Positions 1-8,969 of a DNA stretch of 64,000 nt are shown here, in pieces. The number at the start of each line of letters is the position of its first letter. Positions within the stretch are counted from its first letter, which is position 1. Both the position numbers and the translations under genes were made by a program. Source of the stretch: Ancylobacter radicis (GTDB taxonomy: Bacteria; Pseudomonadota; Alphaproteobacteria; Rhizobiales; Xanthobacteraceae); assembly GCF_018449475.1 (NCBI RefSeq), contig NZ_JAHCQH010000015.1:992001-1056000 (forward strand), read 5' to 3'. The notes beneath the pieces were generated by a model. The model was not told where the DNA came from and searched no databases. It was given only the letters and a program-made list of their open reading frames with translations.

Positions 1-1
1 T

Positions 2-1414
2 CCGTCGAGCCATCTCGATCCGGTGATGCGGGTCGGTGACCAGATCTCGGAAGGGGTAATATTTCACCGCAAGCTCGACCGGGTGGCGGCGAGGGCGGAG
101 GCCGTCGCCATCATGGAGCAGGTCGGATTCACCGATCCGGCCCGCCAGTATTCCAACTATCCCCATGAATTCTCAGGCGGAATGCGGCAGCGGGCGATGA
201 TCGCGGTGGCGCTGGCCTGCGATCCCGACATTCTCATCGCCGATGAACCGACGACCGCCCTCGACGTCACCATCCAGGCGCAAATCCTGCGTCTTCTCAT
301 GGAGTTGCGCGAGCGGCGCGGCCTGTCCATCATCCTCATCACCCATGATCTCGGCGTCGTCGCCCAGACCTGCGACCGGATCGCCGTGATGCGGCAGGGG
401 GGCGTCGTCGAGACGGGTGCCAAGCGGCAAATTCTTACCTCTCCGCAGCATCCCTATACCCGCGCGCTGATCGCCAGCCACCCCTCCATGCCGGTGGATT
501 ACGAGGCCAGTGAGGTGGACGATCAGGCCAGTCAGGCCGATCAGGCTCAGCCGTTCGCGCCCGCGCCGACCCCGCCGCTCGCCCCCCGCCCGCTGGTCGA
601 GATCGACGACCTGCAGGTGCGCTACCCGGTCGGCGGAGGGGTGTTCACCCGCCGGCGCTTTTTCAGCGCGCTGGCCGGGGTGTCGCTGCAGATCATGCCC
701 GGCGAGACGGTCGGCATTGTCGGGGAGAGCGGCTCGGGCAAGTCGACACTGGCGCGGGCCATGCTCGGGCTCTCGCCGATCTCCGATGGCCATGTCACCT
801 TCGACGGCGACAGCCTGCGCCTGACGCCGGCCGCGACCCTCGCCCGGATGCGGCGCGAGGCGGCGATGGTGTTCCAGGACCCGTTCAACTCGCTCAACCC
901 GCGCTTCACCATCGGCGAGACGCTGGCCGAGGTGCTGCGCGTGCACGGCAAGGTGGCTCCATCCGCCATTCCCGCCCGCGTCGAGGAACTGCTGCGCCTC
1001 GTCGAACTTGATCCGGCGCTCGCCGTGCGCCGGCCGCGCCAGCTGTCCGGCGGCCAGTGCCAGCGCGCCGGCATTGCGCGCGCGCTGGCGGTCGATCCCC
1101 GGCTGATCGTGGCGGATGAATGCGTGGCGGCGCTCGATGTCACCATCCAGGCGCAGATCGTCGACCTGTTCCGCCGGCTGGTGGCGACGATGGACCTGAC
1201 GCTGGTCTTCATCGCCCATGACCTCGCCATCGTCCGGCATCTGTGCCAGCGCGTCGTCGTCATGCATCACGGGCGGATCGTCGAGGAGGGGCCCTGCGCC
1301 GAGGTTTTCGCCCGGCCGCGCGAGGCCTACACCGCCGCCCTCATCGCCGCCATTCCCGACATCGACCCGGACCGGCGCCTGCTCATGCCGCCGGCGAGCG
1401 TGCTTTCCAGCTGA
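2..1414 (+). CDS. Dipeptide/oligopeptide-type ABC transporter, fused double ATPase subunit (5' end outside window)
   Basis: Cytoplasmic ATPase that powers import of peptides or related solutes. Two nucleotide-binding domains lie in one chain. The first lacks its Walker A (upstream of the window) but shows the signature FSGGMRQR and Walker B region ADEPTTALD. The second has Walker [10 protein letters not shown], signature LSGGQCQR and Walker [10 protein letters not shown]. The frame is open to the left edge and begins with residues matching the Q-loop region of OppD/DppD proteins, so the internal ATG at 23 is not the true start. OppD and OppF are usually separate; fused forms like this occur in alphaproteobacterial peptide importers. 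The binding protein gene follows 72 nt downstream. The substrate cannot be told from sequence. Confidence 0.9.
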   Translation, partial: PSSHLDPVMRVGDQISEGVIFHRKLDRVAARAEAVAIMEQVGFTDPARQYSNYPHEFSGGMRQRAMIAVALACDPDILIADEPTTALDVTIQAQILRLLMELRERRGLSIILITHDLGVVAQTCDRIAVMRQGGVVETGAKRQILTSPQHPYTRALIASHPSMPVDYEASEVDDQASQADQAQPFAPAPTPPLAPRPLVEIDDLQVRYPVGGGVFTRRRFFSALAGVSLQIMPGETVGIVGESGSGKSTLARAMLGLSPISDGHVTFDGDSLRLTPAATLARMRREAAMVFQDPFNSLNPRFTIGETLAEVLRVHGKVAPSAIPARVEELLRLVELDPALAVRRPRQLSGGQCQRAGIARALAVDPRLIVADECVAALDVTIQAQIVDLFRRLVATMDLTLVFIAHDLAIVRHLCQRVVVMHHGRIVEEGPCAEVFARPREAYTAALIAAIPDIDPDRRLLMPPASVLSS

Positions 1415-1486
1415 CGTCCTTGTCACCTGACGTATTTGCCACCTGACCTCCCGTTCTCACCAACAAACCTCCAGAGGAAGAACGAC

Positions 1487-3016
1487 GTGAAAAGCGCATT
1501 CAGGACCTCCCGCCTCGCGGCTTTTGCCGCCCTTCTGTCGCTGTCGGCCAGCTTCGCCGCGACCAGCGTCGCCCATGCGGCCGGCGTGCTCTCCATCGCC
1601 CGCAACGAGGATTCGACCACCTTCGATCCCATCAAGTCGGCGCAGAATGTCGACAATTGGGTGTTCTCGAACGTGTTCGACGTGCTGGTGCGGGTCGACG
1701 CCACCGGCACCAAGCTGGTTCCCGGCCTTGCCGAGAGCTGGAGCGTCTCTGATGACGGGCTGACCTACACCTTCAAGCTGCGCGACGCGAAGTTCTCCGA
1801 CGGCGCCCCGGTCACCGCCGAGGACGCCGCCTATTCGCTGATCCGCATCCGCGACGACAAGGGCTCGCTCTGGTCGGACAGCTTCAAGATCATCGACACC
1901 GCGACCGCCGCTGACGCCAAGACGCTGGTGGTGAAGCTCAAGAGCAAGTCGGTGCCGTTCCTGTCGATGATGGCGCTGCCCAACGCCTCGGTGCTGCCGA
2001 AGAAGCTGGTCGAGGGCGCTGCTGCCGATACGTTCGCCGAGAAGCCGGTCGGCTCGGGCGCGTTCAGCCTGGTCGAATGGCGCCGCGGCGACCGCATCAT
2101 CCTGAAGAAGAACCCGAACTATTGGGACGCCGCCAAGGTCAGCCTCGACGGCGTGGAATGGCTGGTCATTCCCGACGACAATACCCGCATGCTGAAAATC
2201 CAGGCCGGCGAGGTGGATGCCGCCATCACCGTGCCGTTCTCGCGCGTCGCCGAGCTGAAGAAGAACGCCGACCTCACCGTGATCAGCGATCCCTCGACCC
2301 GCGAGGACCACATGCTGATCAACCATGAGCATGGCCCGCTGGCGAAGAAGGAAGTGCGCGAGGCGCTGGACATGGCGATCGACAAGAAGGCGATCGTCGA
2401 GGCCGCGACCTTCGGTCTGGGCGAGGTGGCCTATTCCTATGTGCCCAAGGGCTCGCTCTACCACTATGCCGACAATCTCCAGCGCCCCTATGACCCGGAG
2501 AAGGCCAAGAAGCTGCTGGCCGATGCCGGCGCCTCCGGCCTCACGCTCAACTACATCGTCAATGCCGGCAAGGAGACCGACGAGCAGATCGCCGTTCTCG
2601 TGCAGCAGCAGCTGTCCAAGGCGGGCGTGACGGTCAATCTCCAGAAGGTCGATCCCAGCCAGAGCTGGGACATGCTGGTGACCGGCGATTACGACATCTC
2701 GGTCATGTACTGGACCAACGACATTCTCGACCCGGACCAGAAGACCACCTTCGTCCTAGGCCACGACAGCAACATGAACTACATGTCCCGCTACAAGAAC
2801 GAGGAGGTCAAGGCGCTGGTCGAAGCCGCGCGTCTGGAGACCGATCCGGCCAAGCGCGAGGCGATGTATGTGACGCTGCAGAAGATGGCCAAGGCCGACG
2901 TCAACTGGATCGACCTCTATTACAGCCCCTATATCAACGTGACCCGGAAGAACATTTCCAACTTCCACCAGAACCCGCTCGGCCGCTTCTTCCTCGAAGA
3001 GACCGTGAAGAACTGA
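1487..3016 (+). CDS. ABC transporter substrate-binding protein, family 5 (peptide/opine type)
   Basis: Periplasmic solute-binding protein of the SBP_bac_5 (DppA/OppA) family, 509 residues, partner of the upstream fused ATPase. The N-terminus has a positive segment, a hydrophobic core and an AHA cleavage site near residue 29. I chose the GTG at 1487 because GAGGAAG lies just upstream at 1474-1480 and translation then begins directly at the signal peptide; an upstream ATG at 1436 would add 17 residues with no signal character. Family features include the early TFDPIKSAQN region, the GLAESW and YTFKLRDAKFSDG blocks, and PVGSGAF and NPNYWD in the middle. Permeases are not visible downstream, so they must lie to the left of the window. 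Confidence 0.9.
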   Translation: MKSAFRTSRLAAFAALLSLSASFAATSVAHAAGVLSIARNEDSTTFDPIKSAQNVDNWVFSNVFDVLVRVDATGTKLVPGLAESWSVSDDGLTYTFKLRDAKFSDGAPVTAEDAAYSLIRIRDDKGSLWSDSFKIIDTATAADAKTLVVKLKSKSVPFLSMMALPNASVLPKKLVEGAAADTFAEKPVGSGAFSLVEWRRGDRIILKKNPNYWDAAKVSLDGVEWLVIPDDNTRMLKIQAGEVDAAITVPFSRVAELKKNADLTVISDPSTREDHMLINHEHGPLAKKEVREALDMAIDKKAIVEAATFGLGEVAYSYVPKGSLYHYADNLQRPYDPEKAKKLLADAGASGLTLNYIVNAGKETDEQIAVLVQQQLSKAGVTVNLQKVDPSQSWDMLVTGDYDISVMYWTNDILDPDQKTTFVLGHDSNMNYMSRYKNEEVKALVEAARLETDPAKREAMYVTLQKMAKADVNWIDLYYSPYINVTRKNISNFHQNPLGRFFLEETVKN

Positions 3017-3048
3017 GGCTTTCCGTCTCTCTCATGGTTTGAAACAGG

Positions 3049-3072
3049 GCGGCGCCGGTCACACGGCGCCGC
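3049..3072. terminator. GC-rich hairpin between convergent genes
   Basis: Inverted repeat with 9-nt arms (3049-3057 and 3064-3072) and a 6-nt loop. It lies 32 nt after the binding-protein stop and overlaps the stop codon of the convergent phosphatase gene. No T-run follows on either strand, so a terminator role is inferred from position only. Confidence 0.4.
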
Positions 3073-3862
3073 TCAGCCGTTTCAGGTCGGCGTGCACGCT
3101 GGCATTGCCGGCCCAGATCGGGCCCGGCCGGGCGAGATCGCCGGCGAAGGTCACCTCGCCGCCGGCTTCGCGGATCAGCACCGCGCCGGCCCAGCAATCC
3201 CAGCAATAGAGCATCGGGTCGTAATAGCCGGCGATGCGGTTGGCCGCGACATAGGCCAGCATCAACGCGCCCGAGCCGATGCGGAACAGCACCCCGCCCT
3301 CGCGGTACAGCCCCTCGACGAAGCGCCCGACTTCCTGCGGCGTCGCCTTCTGCGTGGCGCCGAAGCCGATCGTGGTGGAGGTGAGCGTCCAGTCGGCATT
3401 CATCTCCAGCCGCCGCCCGTTGAGGAAGGCGCCGCCCCCCTCCATCGCGGCGTAGAGCTCGCGCAGCATCGGCGCGTAGATCGCGCCGGCCACCGGGCGG
3501 CCCGCCTGCGCGAGGCCGATCGAGACGCACCAGTTCGGCTGCCCGACCAGAAAGGGCATGGTGCCGTCGATCGGATCGACCACCCAGACATAGCCGGAGG
3601 TGCCGGCGGTGGCCGCCTCTTCCTCGCCGACGATGCCGTCATCGGGAAAATGCCGGGCGATGGCGCTGCGCAGCCAGGCCTCGACCGTGCGGTCGGCCTC
3701 GCTGACCAGATCCTGCGAGGAGGATTTCAGCTCCGGCGTCAGCGATTCCGGGCGCAGGAAGAACCGGCGGGCCGTGTTGCCGGCGCGGCGCGCCAGCGCC
3801 TGCGCCACGGCGAAACGCTGCGCCAGCGGATCGGTCTCGTCCTGTTTGCCGGCTGCCACCAT
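3059..3862 (-). CDS. Inositol monophosphatase family protein
   Basis: Metal-dependent phosphatase of the inositol monophosphatase/histidinol-phosphatase superfamily, 267 residues, cytosolic. The metal-binding motifs are visible: GEEE at about 79-82, DPIDGT at 96-101, and the C-terminal WDCWAG at about 221-226 followed by an EAGG segment. These supply the acidic ligands for two or three Mg ions. The start ATG at 3862 agrees with family length. The gene is convergent to the peptide-binding protein and divergent from the polyol operon. Its physiological substrate (inositol phosphate, histidinol phosphate or another sugar phosphate) cannot be assigned from sequence. Confidence 0.88.
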   Translation of the reverse strand: MVAAGKQDETDPLAQRFAVAQALARRAGNTARRFFLRPESLTPELKSSSQDLVSEADRTVEAWLRSAIARHFPDDGIVGEEEAATAGTSGYVWVVDPIDGTMPFLVGQPNWCVSIGLAQAGRPVAGAIYAPMLRELYAAMEGGGAFLNGRRLEMNADWTLTSTTIGFGATQKATPQEVGRFVEGLYREGGVLFRIGSGALMLAYVAANRIAGYYDPMLYCWDCWAGAVLIREAGGEVTFAGDLARPGPIWAGNASVHADLKRLSGAV

Positions 3863-4180
3863 GCGCGTCCCTCCTCGCCCCGTTGATCCTTAGCGCGGAT
3901 CACATCCTATGTTGACGCAATGCTATTGCATATTCCAGATTACAAATGTATCGCTTTCACCACGACGCGACGGAAGCGTCTTTCCAAGTCCTTGATCGGG
4001 CTCCGTTAAGGAGTTTTGCCGAGCCGGCTTCCTCATGCCTCGCATGGGGCGCGGCCTGTGGTTTGGCGCCTGTAGAGCGGCTTGGCGAGGCTTCCGCGCC
4101 AACAAGACGAGACGGCTCTCAAGCTGTCCGAATGTCGGCCCGGCCGCCCAGTGGTGCTGCGCCATCTCAGGAGGAAAGAC
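3863..4180. promoter_or_regulatory. Divergent intergenic region upstream of the polyol operon
   Basis: 318 nt without a credible gene. The AT-richest part is 3905-3958. It holds a TTGACG at 3912-3917 that could be a -35 for rightward transcription, though no good -10 follows at 17 nt. Overlapping it is a short palindrome, GCAAT-GCT-ATTGC at 3917-3929, a possible operator for the SorC-type regulator encoded within the operon. A strong ribosome binding site, AGGAGG, sits at 4169-4174. Assignment as promoter/operator is inference. Confidence 0.35.
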
Positions 4181-5530
4181 ATGAAGCGTGCATTGAGAAT
4201 CTGCGCCAGCGTCGTGGCGCTCGCCGCCGCGACCGCCGCCATGCCGGTCGCCGCCATGGCGGACTGGCTCGAAGACGCCGCCAAGCCGCTCAAGGGAACC
4301 GAAGTCAACGGCATCTTCCTTGATCGTCCGGGCTACCGCGCCATCATCAAGCTGCTGCCGGAATTCGAGAAGAAGACCGGCATCAAGGTCAATTACGAGA
4401 TCGTTCCCTATGAGAACGCCCGCGAAAAGGAAGTGCTGAACTTCACCTCGCGCGGCGATCTCACCATGGCGCTGGTCGATCTCGTCTGGATCGGCGAATT
4501 CGCCGAGAATGGCTGGCTGGTGCCGGTCGACGACCTCGCCAAGGACAAGGCGATCACCGACCCGAACCTCAACCTCAAGGGCTTCTTCCCGCTGCTGCTG
4601 GACGCCTTCGGTTCCTGGGGCGGCACGGTGTACGGCCTGCCCTTCGACAATTATTCCGGCCTGCTGTTCTACAATTCCTGCAAGCTGAAGGAAGCCGGCT
4701 TCGACAAGCCCCCGGCGACCTGGGCCGAGCTGAAGGACGTCTACGCGCCCAAGCTCACCGACGCCTCGAAGAACCAGTATGCCTACGCCCTGCAGTCGCG
4801 CCGCGGCGAGACCCAGTCGGCCGACAGCTTCATGCGCTTCCTGTGGCCGTTCGGCGGTTCGCTGCTGAACAAGGAATTCAAGTCGAACCTGCTCAGCAAG
4901 GAGAGCCAGGCCGGCCTGAACTTCCGTCAGGACCTGCTCAAGTACATGCCGCCGGGCGTCGTCAGCTTCGATCACGCGGAAGCCGTGAACGCGCTGGCGC
5001 AGGGCCAGGTGGCGATGATCACCGAATGGTCGGCCTTCTACTCGACCCTGACCGACCCCGCGACCTCCAAGCTCGGCGACTGCCTCGCCGTGGCGCCGGA
5101 GCCCGCCGGTCCCGCCGGCCGCCTGCCGGCGCTGGGCGGCTTCTCGCTCGCCGTGGCCGCGCAGGCCACCCCCGAGCAGCAGAAGGCGACCTGGCTGTTC
5201 ATCCAGTGGGCGACCTCGGAAGCCATCGCCAAGGCCTATGTCGAGGCCGGCGGCGTGTCGGGCCGCATGGCGGTCTATGAGGACCCGGCGATCAAGGCGC
5301 AGTACAAGTTCGTCGCGCCGATGGTCGCCTCCTGGCAGGCCGGCGTTCCCGAGTACCGTCCGCGCTTCCCGGCCTGGCCGGCGATCTCGGAAGTGGTCGC
5401 CGAATGGGGTTCCAAGATCGAGCTGGGCGAGGTCTCGGTCGAGGCCGGCTCCAAGGAGATCGGCACCCGCATGGAAGCCATCCTGCAGAAGGACGGCTAT
5501 TACGACGGGAAGAAGAAGCTTCTCCAGTGA
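4181..5530 (+). CDS. Polyol/sugar ABC transporter substrate-binding protein (family 1)
   Basis: Periplasmic binding protein of the SBP_bac_1 family (maltose/sorbitol type), 449 residues, and the likely ligand receptor of the polyol importer encoded downstream. The signal peptide runs from the lysine-arginine start to an AMA cleavage site near residue 27. The ATG at 4181 is 6 nt downstream of AGGAGG; the longer frame from 4082 adds non-signal residues and is rejected. The mature part shows the family's [13 protein letters not shown] opening and a GLPFDNYSG segment. An intrinsic terminator follows at 5586-5626, which would make this mRNA segment more abundant than the permease genes. Pentitol specificity is inferred from the dehydrogenases and kinase in the same operon. 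Confidence 0.9.
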   Translation: MKRALRICASVVALAAATAAMPVAAMADWLEDAAKPLKGTEVNGIFLDRPGYRAIIKLLPEFEKKTGIKVNYEIVPYENAREKEVLNFTSRGDLTMALVDLVWIGEFAENGWLVPVDDLAKDKAITDPNLNLKGFFPLLLDAFGSWGGTVYGLPFDNYSGLLFYNSCKLKEAGFDKPPATWAELKDVYAPKLTDASKNQYAYALQSRRGETQSADSFMRFLWPFGGSLLNKEFKSNLLSKESQAGLNFRQDLLKYMPPGVVSFDHAEAVNALAQGQVAMITEWSAFYSTLTDPATSKLGDCLAVAPEPAGPAGRLPALGGFSLAVAAQATPEQQKATWLFIQWATSEAIAKAYVEAGGVSGRMAVYEDPAIKAQYKFVAPMVASWQAGVPEYRPRFPAWPAISEVVAEWGSKIELGEVSVEAGSKEIGTRMEAILQKDGYYDGKKKLLQ

Positions 5531-5585
5531 TGGGTTGAAGCCGGCGATGCCTCTGGTTCTCCCCGGGCATCGCCAGCTCCTGCGG

Positions 5586-5626
5586 GCGGGCGCTGGAACC
5601 CGCGATCCGGCGCCCGCTCCTTTTTT
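5586..5626 (+). terminator. Intrinsic terminator/attenuator after the binding-protein gene
   Basis: Arms 5586-5593 and 5610-5617 are perfectly complementary over 8 GC pairs, and a TCC-TTTTTT tract ends at 5626. It lies 55 nt beyond the stop of the binding-protein gene and 27 nt before the SIS gene. The position fits partial termination that sets a high binding-protein to permease ratio. Confidence 0.7.
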
Positions 5627-5653
5627 CCTGAGGCCATCCGGGGAATCGACGAC

Positions 5654-6208
5654 ATGACCACGCTTCACGCACGGGCGCTGGACGAGATCCGCGCCTGCCT
5701 CGACCAGGTGAGCGGCACCGATATCGACGCCGCTGTTGCCGCGCTGGCCGGCGCCAACCGCATCGCCCTGTACGGGGTCGGGCGGGAGGGGCTGCAGATC
5801 AAGGGCCTCGCCATGCGGCTCTATCATCTCGGCCTCAAGGCGGCGATGGTCGGCGACATGACGACGCCGCCGGTGGGCGCGGGCGACCTGCTGGTCGTCT
5901 CCGCCGGGCCGGGCGATTTCTCCACCGTGAGCGCGCTGATGGGCGTCGCCATTGATGCCGGGGCGCGCACGCTGCTGGTCACGGCCGAGCCTTCCGGGGC
6001 CGCCGCCACCCGCGCCGACACGGTCCTTGTCGTGCCCGCCCAGACCATGGCGCGCGACCAGGGCGCCGGCGCCAGCTCGGTGCTGCCGATGGGCTCGCTC
6101 TATGAGGGCGCGCTCTATGTGCTGTTCGAGATGCTGATCCTGCACCTGCGCGACCGGCTGGGCGTGACCCCGGCCCAGATGCGGGCCAACCACACGAATC
6201 TGGAGTGA
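5654..6208 (+). CDS. SIS-domain sugar-phosphate isomerase (6-phospho-3-hexuloisomerase-like)
   Basis: Single-domain SIS (sugar isomerase) protein of 184 residues, the length of the HxlB/PHI family that isomerises 3-keto-hexulose 6-phosphate to fructose 6-phosphate. The phosphosugar-binding GVGREG loop is near residue 39, a VVSAGPGDFSTV loop near 82 corresponds to the SGSGxT motif, and a conserved C-terminal EMLILHLRDRLG helix is present. The start at 5654 has GGGGAA upstream. The gene lies inside the polyol operon between the binding protein and the permeases. HxlB normally works with hexulose-phosphate synthase, which is not visible here, so the substrate is open; it may act on a phosphorylated ketose made by the operon's kinase. 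Confidence 0.82.
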   Translation: MTTLHARALDEIRACLDQVSGTDIDAAVAALAGANRIALYGVGREGLQIKGLAMRLYHLGLKAAMVGDMTTPPVGAGDLLVVSAGPGDFSTVSALMGVAIDAGARTLLVTAEPSGAAATRADTVLVVPAQTMARDQGAGASSVLPMGSLYEGALYVLFEMLILHLRDRLGVTPAQMRANHTNLE

Positions 6209-6289
6209 GGCCGGTGGGCCTCATCCTCCGCAACGGTCACCGCGACACGCCAGCGGCCCGCGCCGCCGGCGCTTACGGGAATTGAAGAC

Positions 6290-6310
6290 ATGCGGGAATT
6301 GAACAGATGA
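6290..6310 (+). other. Six-codon minicistron overlapping the permease start
   Basis: An ATG at 6290 opens a frame of six codons (MRELNR) whose TGA at 6308-6310 overlaps the ATG of the permease at 6307. The sequence just before each ATG is a near-duplicate (GGGAATTGAAGAC then GGGAATTGAACAG), so the ribosome-binding region appears to have been tandemly duplicated. It may couple translation; it may also be an accident. Confidence 0.2.
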
Positions 6311-7209
6311 GCGCAACCCAGACCAAGCCCAATCGCGGTTACGGCCGCTGGACGCCGCTGTGGTTCCTCGCCCCGGCCGTCGTCACCCTGTTCGCCATCG
6401 GCATCTACCCGACCCTGTTCGCGCTGGTCACCTCGTTCCGGCGCTACAACATCGCCCGGCCGCGCGAGGGCTTTCCCTTCGTCGGGCTCGAGAATTATGT
6501 GGCGGTGCTGACCGACAGCACCTTCTGGGCCTCGCTCGGGCTGACCGCGCAGTTCTATCTCACCGCCCTGCCGATCCAGGTCGTGCTCGGCCTGATCGTC
6601 GCGCTGCTGCTGCACAAGCCGGGCATGGGCCTATTGAAGTCGCTCGCCCGTGTCACGCTGGTGGTGCCGCTCGCCACCACCTATGCGGTGGTCGGCCTGA
6701 TCGGCCGGCTGATCTTCAACCGCGATTTCGGCGTCGCCAACCAGTTCCTGTCCTTTGCCGGCTTCGGCCCGGTGGACTGGCTGTCCACGCCGAACGGCGC
6801 CTTCGCCGCCATCGTCATCATGGATGTGTGGCAGTGGACGCCGTTCTGCGCGCTGATCTTCCTCGCCGGCCTGTCCATGGTGCCCGGCGAGATCGAGGAG
6901 GCGGCGCGGCTGGAGACCTCGTCCAAGCTCGCTCTGCTGCGCCATGTGCAGCTTCCCTATCTGCTGCCCGGCCTCACCGCCGTGATGATCCTGCGCTCGG
7001 CCGACGTGCTGAAGCTGTTCGACATGGTGTTCGTGATGACGCGGGGCGGGCCGGGCTCGGCCACCGACCTGATCTCGATCTACATCCAGCGCGTCGGCTT
7101 CCGCATCTTCGATCTCGGCACCGCCTCGGCGCAGGCGATCCTGCTGCTGATCCTCACCATCATCATCAGCCGGCTGTACATCCGCGTGCTGTACCGGGAG
7201 GCCCATTGA
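6307..7209 (+). CDS. Carbohydrate/polyol ABC transporter permease (MalF type)
   Basis: Inner-membrane permease of the binding-protein-dependent MalF/UgpA family, 300 residues with six predicted membrane segments. The first helix begins after a short N-terminal tail (about residue 20). The cytoplasmic EAA loop that docks the ATPase reads EEAARLETSSKLALLRHVQLP near residues 198-218. The stop codon overlaps the start of the second permease by one base (TGATG). Together with the second permease, the binding protein at 4181 and the ATPase at 9994, it forms a complete importer. Confidence 0.92.
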   Translation: MSATQTKPNRGYGRWTPLWFLAPAVVTLFAIGIYPTLFALVTSFRRYNIARPREGFPFVGLENYVAVLTDSTFWASLGLTAQFYLTALPIQVVLGLIVALLLHKPGMGLLKSLARVTLVVPLATTYAVVGLIGRLIFNRDFGVANQFLSFAGFGPVDWLSTPNGAFAAIVIMDVWQWTPFCALIFLAGLSMVPGEIEEAARLETSSKLALLRHVQLPYLLPGLTAVMILRSADVLKLFDMVFVMTRGGPGSATDLISIYIQRVGFRIFDLGTASAQAILLLILTIIISRLYIRVLYREAH

Positions 7210-8027
7210 TGCGTATCTCGACCGGCAAGATCCTGCACGCAATCGGCCTGACCGCGATCGTCGTGTTCTCGCTGTTCCCGTTTCTCTGGATGGTGGCGGC
7301 GAGCTTCAAGAGCCAGGCCGACATCCTCGCCTCGCCGCCGGTGTGGTTCTTCACGCCCACACTCGACAATTACGCGGAGATTTTCTCCGACACCAAGGTG
7401 TCCGGGGCGATCATCAATTCGCTGATCGTCGCCGCCTTCGCCACCCTGCTCTCGGTGGTGCTGGGCACGCCGGCCGCCTTCGCGCTGGCGCGCTATGATT
7501 TCCGCGGCAAGTCGGACCTGTGGTTCTGGTTCATCTCCAACCGCATGACGAGCCCGATCGTGCTGGCGCTGCCGATCTATCTGCTCGCCATGTCGATGAA
7601 CCTGCTCGACACCCATCTGGTGCTGATCCTGGTGTACCTCACCTTCAACATCCCGATCGTGGTGTGGATCGTCACCGACCAGTTCAAGTCGATCCCGCCG
7701 GACCTTGAGCAGGCGGCGCGGCTCGACGGCGCCGACCAGTTCACCATCTTCCGCAAGATCTACCTGCCGCTCGGCGCGCCGGGCATCGCGGTGTCCGCCA
7801 TCTTCTCCTTCATCTTCTCGTGGAACGAGCTGCTCTACGCGCTCGTGCTGACCCGCCGCGCCGCGCAGACCGCGCCCGTGGTCGCCACCTCCTTCATGTC
7901 CGGCTATGAGCTGCCCTGGGGCAAGATCATGGCCACCGGCACGGTGATCGTGCTCCCCGTCACCATCTTCGCCCTCATCGTCTCCCGCCACATGGTGCGC
8001 GGCCTCACCATGGGGGCGACCAAGTGA
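7209..8027 (+). CDS. Carbohydrate/polyol ABC transporter permease (MalG type)
   Basis: Second inner-membrane permease, 272 residues, MalG/UgpE family. The EAA loop reads EQAARLDGADQFTIFRKIYLP near 170-190, and the C-terminus MVRGLTMGATK is typical of MalG-like subunits. It starts in the one-base overlap with the preceding permease and ends in a 4-nt GTGA overlap with the epimerase gene. This implies translational coupling of transport and metabolism. Confidence 0.92.
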   Translation: MRISTGKILHAIGLTAIVVFSLFPFLWMVAASFKSQADILASPPVWFFTPTLDNYAEIFSDTKVSGAIINSLIVAAFATLLSVVLGTPAAFALARYDFRGKSDLWFWFISNRMTSPIVLALPIYLLAMSMNLLDTHLVLILVYLTFNIPIVVWIVTDQFKSIPPDLEQAARLDGADQFTIFRKIYLPLGAPGIAVSAIFSFIFSWNELLYALVLTRRAAQTAPVVATSFMSGYELPWGKIMATGTVIVLPVTIFALIVSRHMVRGLTMGATK

Positions 8028-8956
8028 GCGACCAAGTGAGTGGGGCCATCGCGCACACGCCCATCCCCTTCGGCATCAATTTGTCCTTCTGCGTGAAGCG
8101 ATGGGTGACGCCGGAACTGTGGACGCGGGTGGTGACCGAGCGGCTCGGGCTGGATCTCGTGCAGCTCTCCTTCGATCTGGTCGACCCGATGTGGCCGGAC
8201 GCGATCCTCGACCGGCACGCCGCCGCGCTGCGCACCTGCACGGCGCAGGCCGGGGTGACCATCCACAGCGCCTTTATCGGCCTCGCCCATTACACCTATA
8301 ACCAGATGCTGCACCCCGACCCGGCGGTGCGCGACTATGCGGAAGAATGGTTCGGCCGGGCCTACCGTTTTGCCGCCATGGCCGGCATCACCCGCGTCGG
8401 CGGCCCGCTCGGCGCCATCGCCTCGCGCTTTGACGGGGTGGAGCCGGACGCGCTCGACCCGGCCGACTATGCCGACCTGATCGCCCGCATGCACCGCCTT
8501 GCCGAGCGGGCGGCGGCCGAGGGGCTGAGCGAGCTTTATGTCGAGCCGACCCCGATGCGCCGGGAATGGCCGTGGACCATCGCGCAGGCGAAGGCGATGA
8601 TGGCCGATGTCGCCGGCAGCGCGGTGCCGTGGCGCTATTGCGTGGATTGGGGCCATGGCACGCATGAACCGCTCTACGGGGCGGACCATGGCGCCATGGT
8701 GCCGTGGTTCATGGAGCTGAAGCCCTTCATCAGCGCGGTGCATATCCAGCAGACCGACTATCAGTTCGACCGCCACTGGGACTTCACCGTGCCCGGCCGG
8801 GTCGATCCTGTGGACGCCGCCGCCCTGCTGCGGCGCACCGGCATCGCGCCGGCCCCGGTGTTCCTCGAAGTATTCTATCCCTTTGAGCAGGATGACCTGT
8901 CGATCCTGTCGGCGCTGGAGATCACCTCCGCCCGGCTGCGACAGGCCTTCGCCTAG
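8024..8956 (+). CDS. TIM-barrel sugar isomerase/epimerase (AP-endonuclease-2 fold, EryC/ketose-3-epimerase-like)
   Basis: Cytosolic TIM-barrel protein of 310 residues in the xylose-isomerase-like/AP endonuclease 2 superfamily. The four divalent-metal ligands of D-tagatose 3-epimerases can be matched: Glu174 (YVEPT), Asp208 with the following His211 (VDWGH), His240 (VHIQQTD) and Glu282 (FLEVFY). It starts at a GTG sharing 4 nt with the permease stop and is followed after 13 nt by the SorC-type regulator. That order recalls the eryC-eryD pair of erythritol loci. A role in interconverting keto-sugars or their phosphates made from the imported polyol is likely; the exact substrate is not determinable. 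Confidence 0.8.
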   Translation: MSDQVSGAIAHTPIPFGINLSFCVKRWVTPELWTRVVTERLGLDLVQLSFDLVDPMWPDAILDRHAAALRTCTAQAGVTIHSAFIGLAHYTYNQMLHPDPAVRDYAEEWFGRAYRFAAMAGITRVGGPLGAIASRFDGVEPDALDPADYADLIARMHRLAERAAAEGLSELYVEPTPMRREWPWTIAQAKAMMADVAGSAVPWRYCVDWGHGTHEPLYGADHGAMVPWFMELKPFISAVHIQQTDYQFDRHWDFTVPGRVDPVDAAALLRRTGIAPAPVFLEVFYPFEQDDLSILSALEITSARLRQAFA

Positions 8957-8969
8957 AGGGGGAATGGAC

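Noticed and set aside
3923-6193. Minus-strand frame of 756 codons over the binding-protein and SIS genes
   Set aside because: Shadow frame; the opposite strand encodes a signal-peptide binding protein with a strong ribosome binding site.
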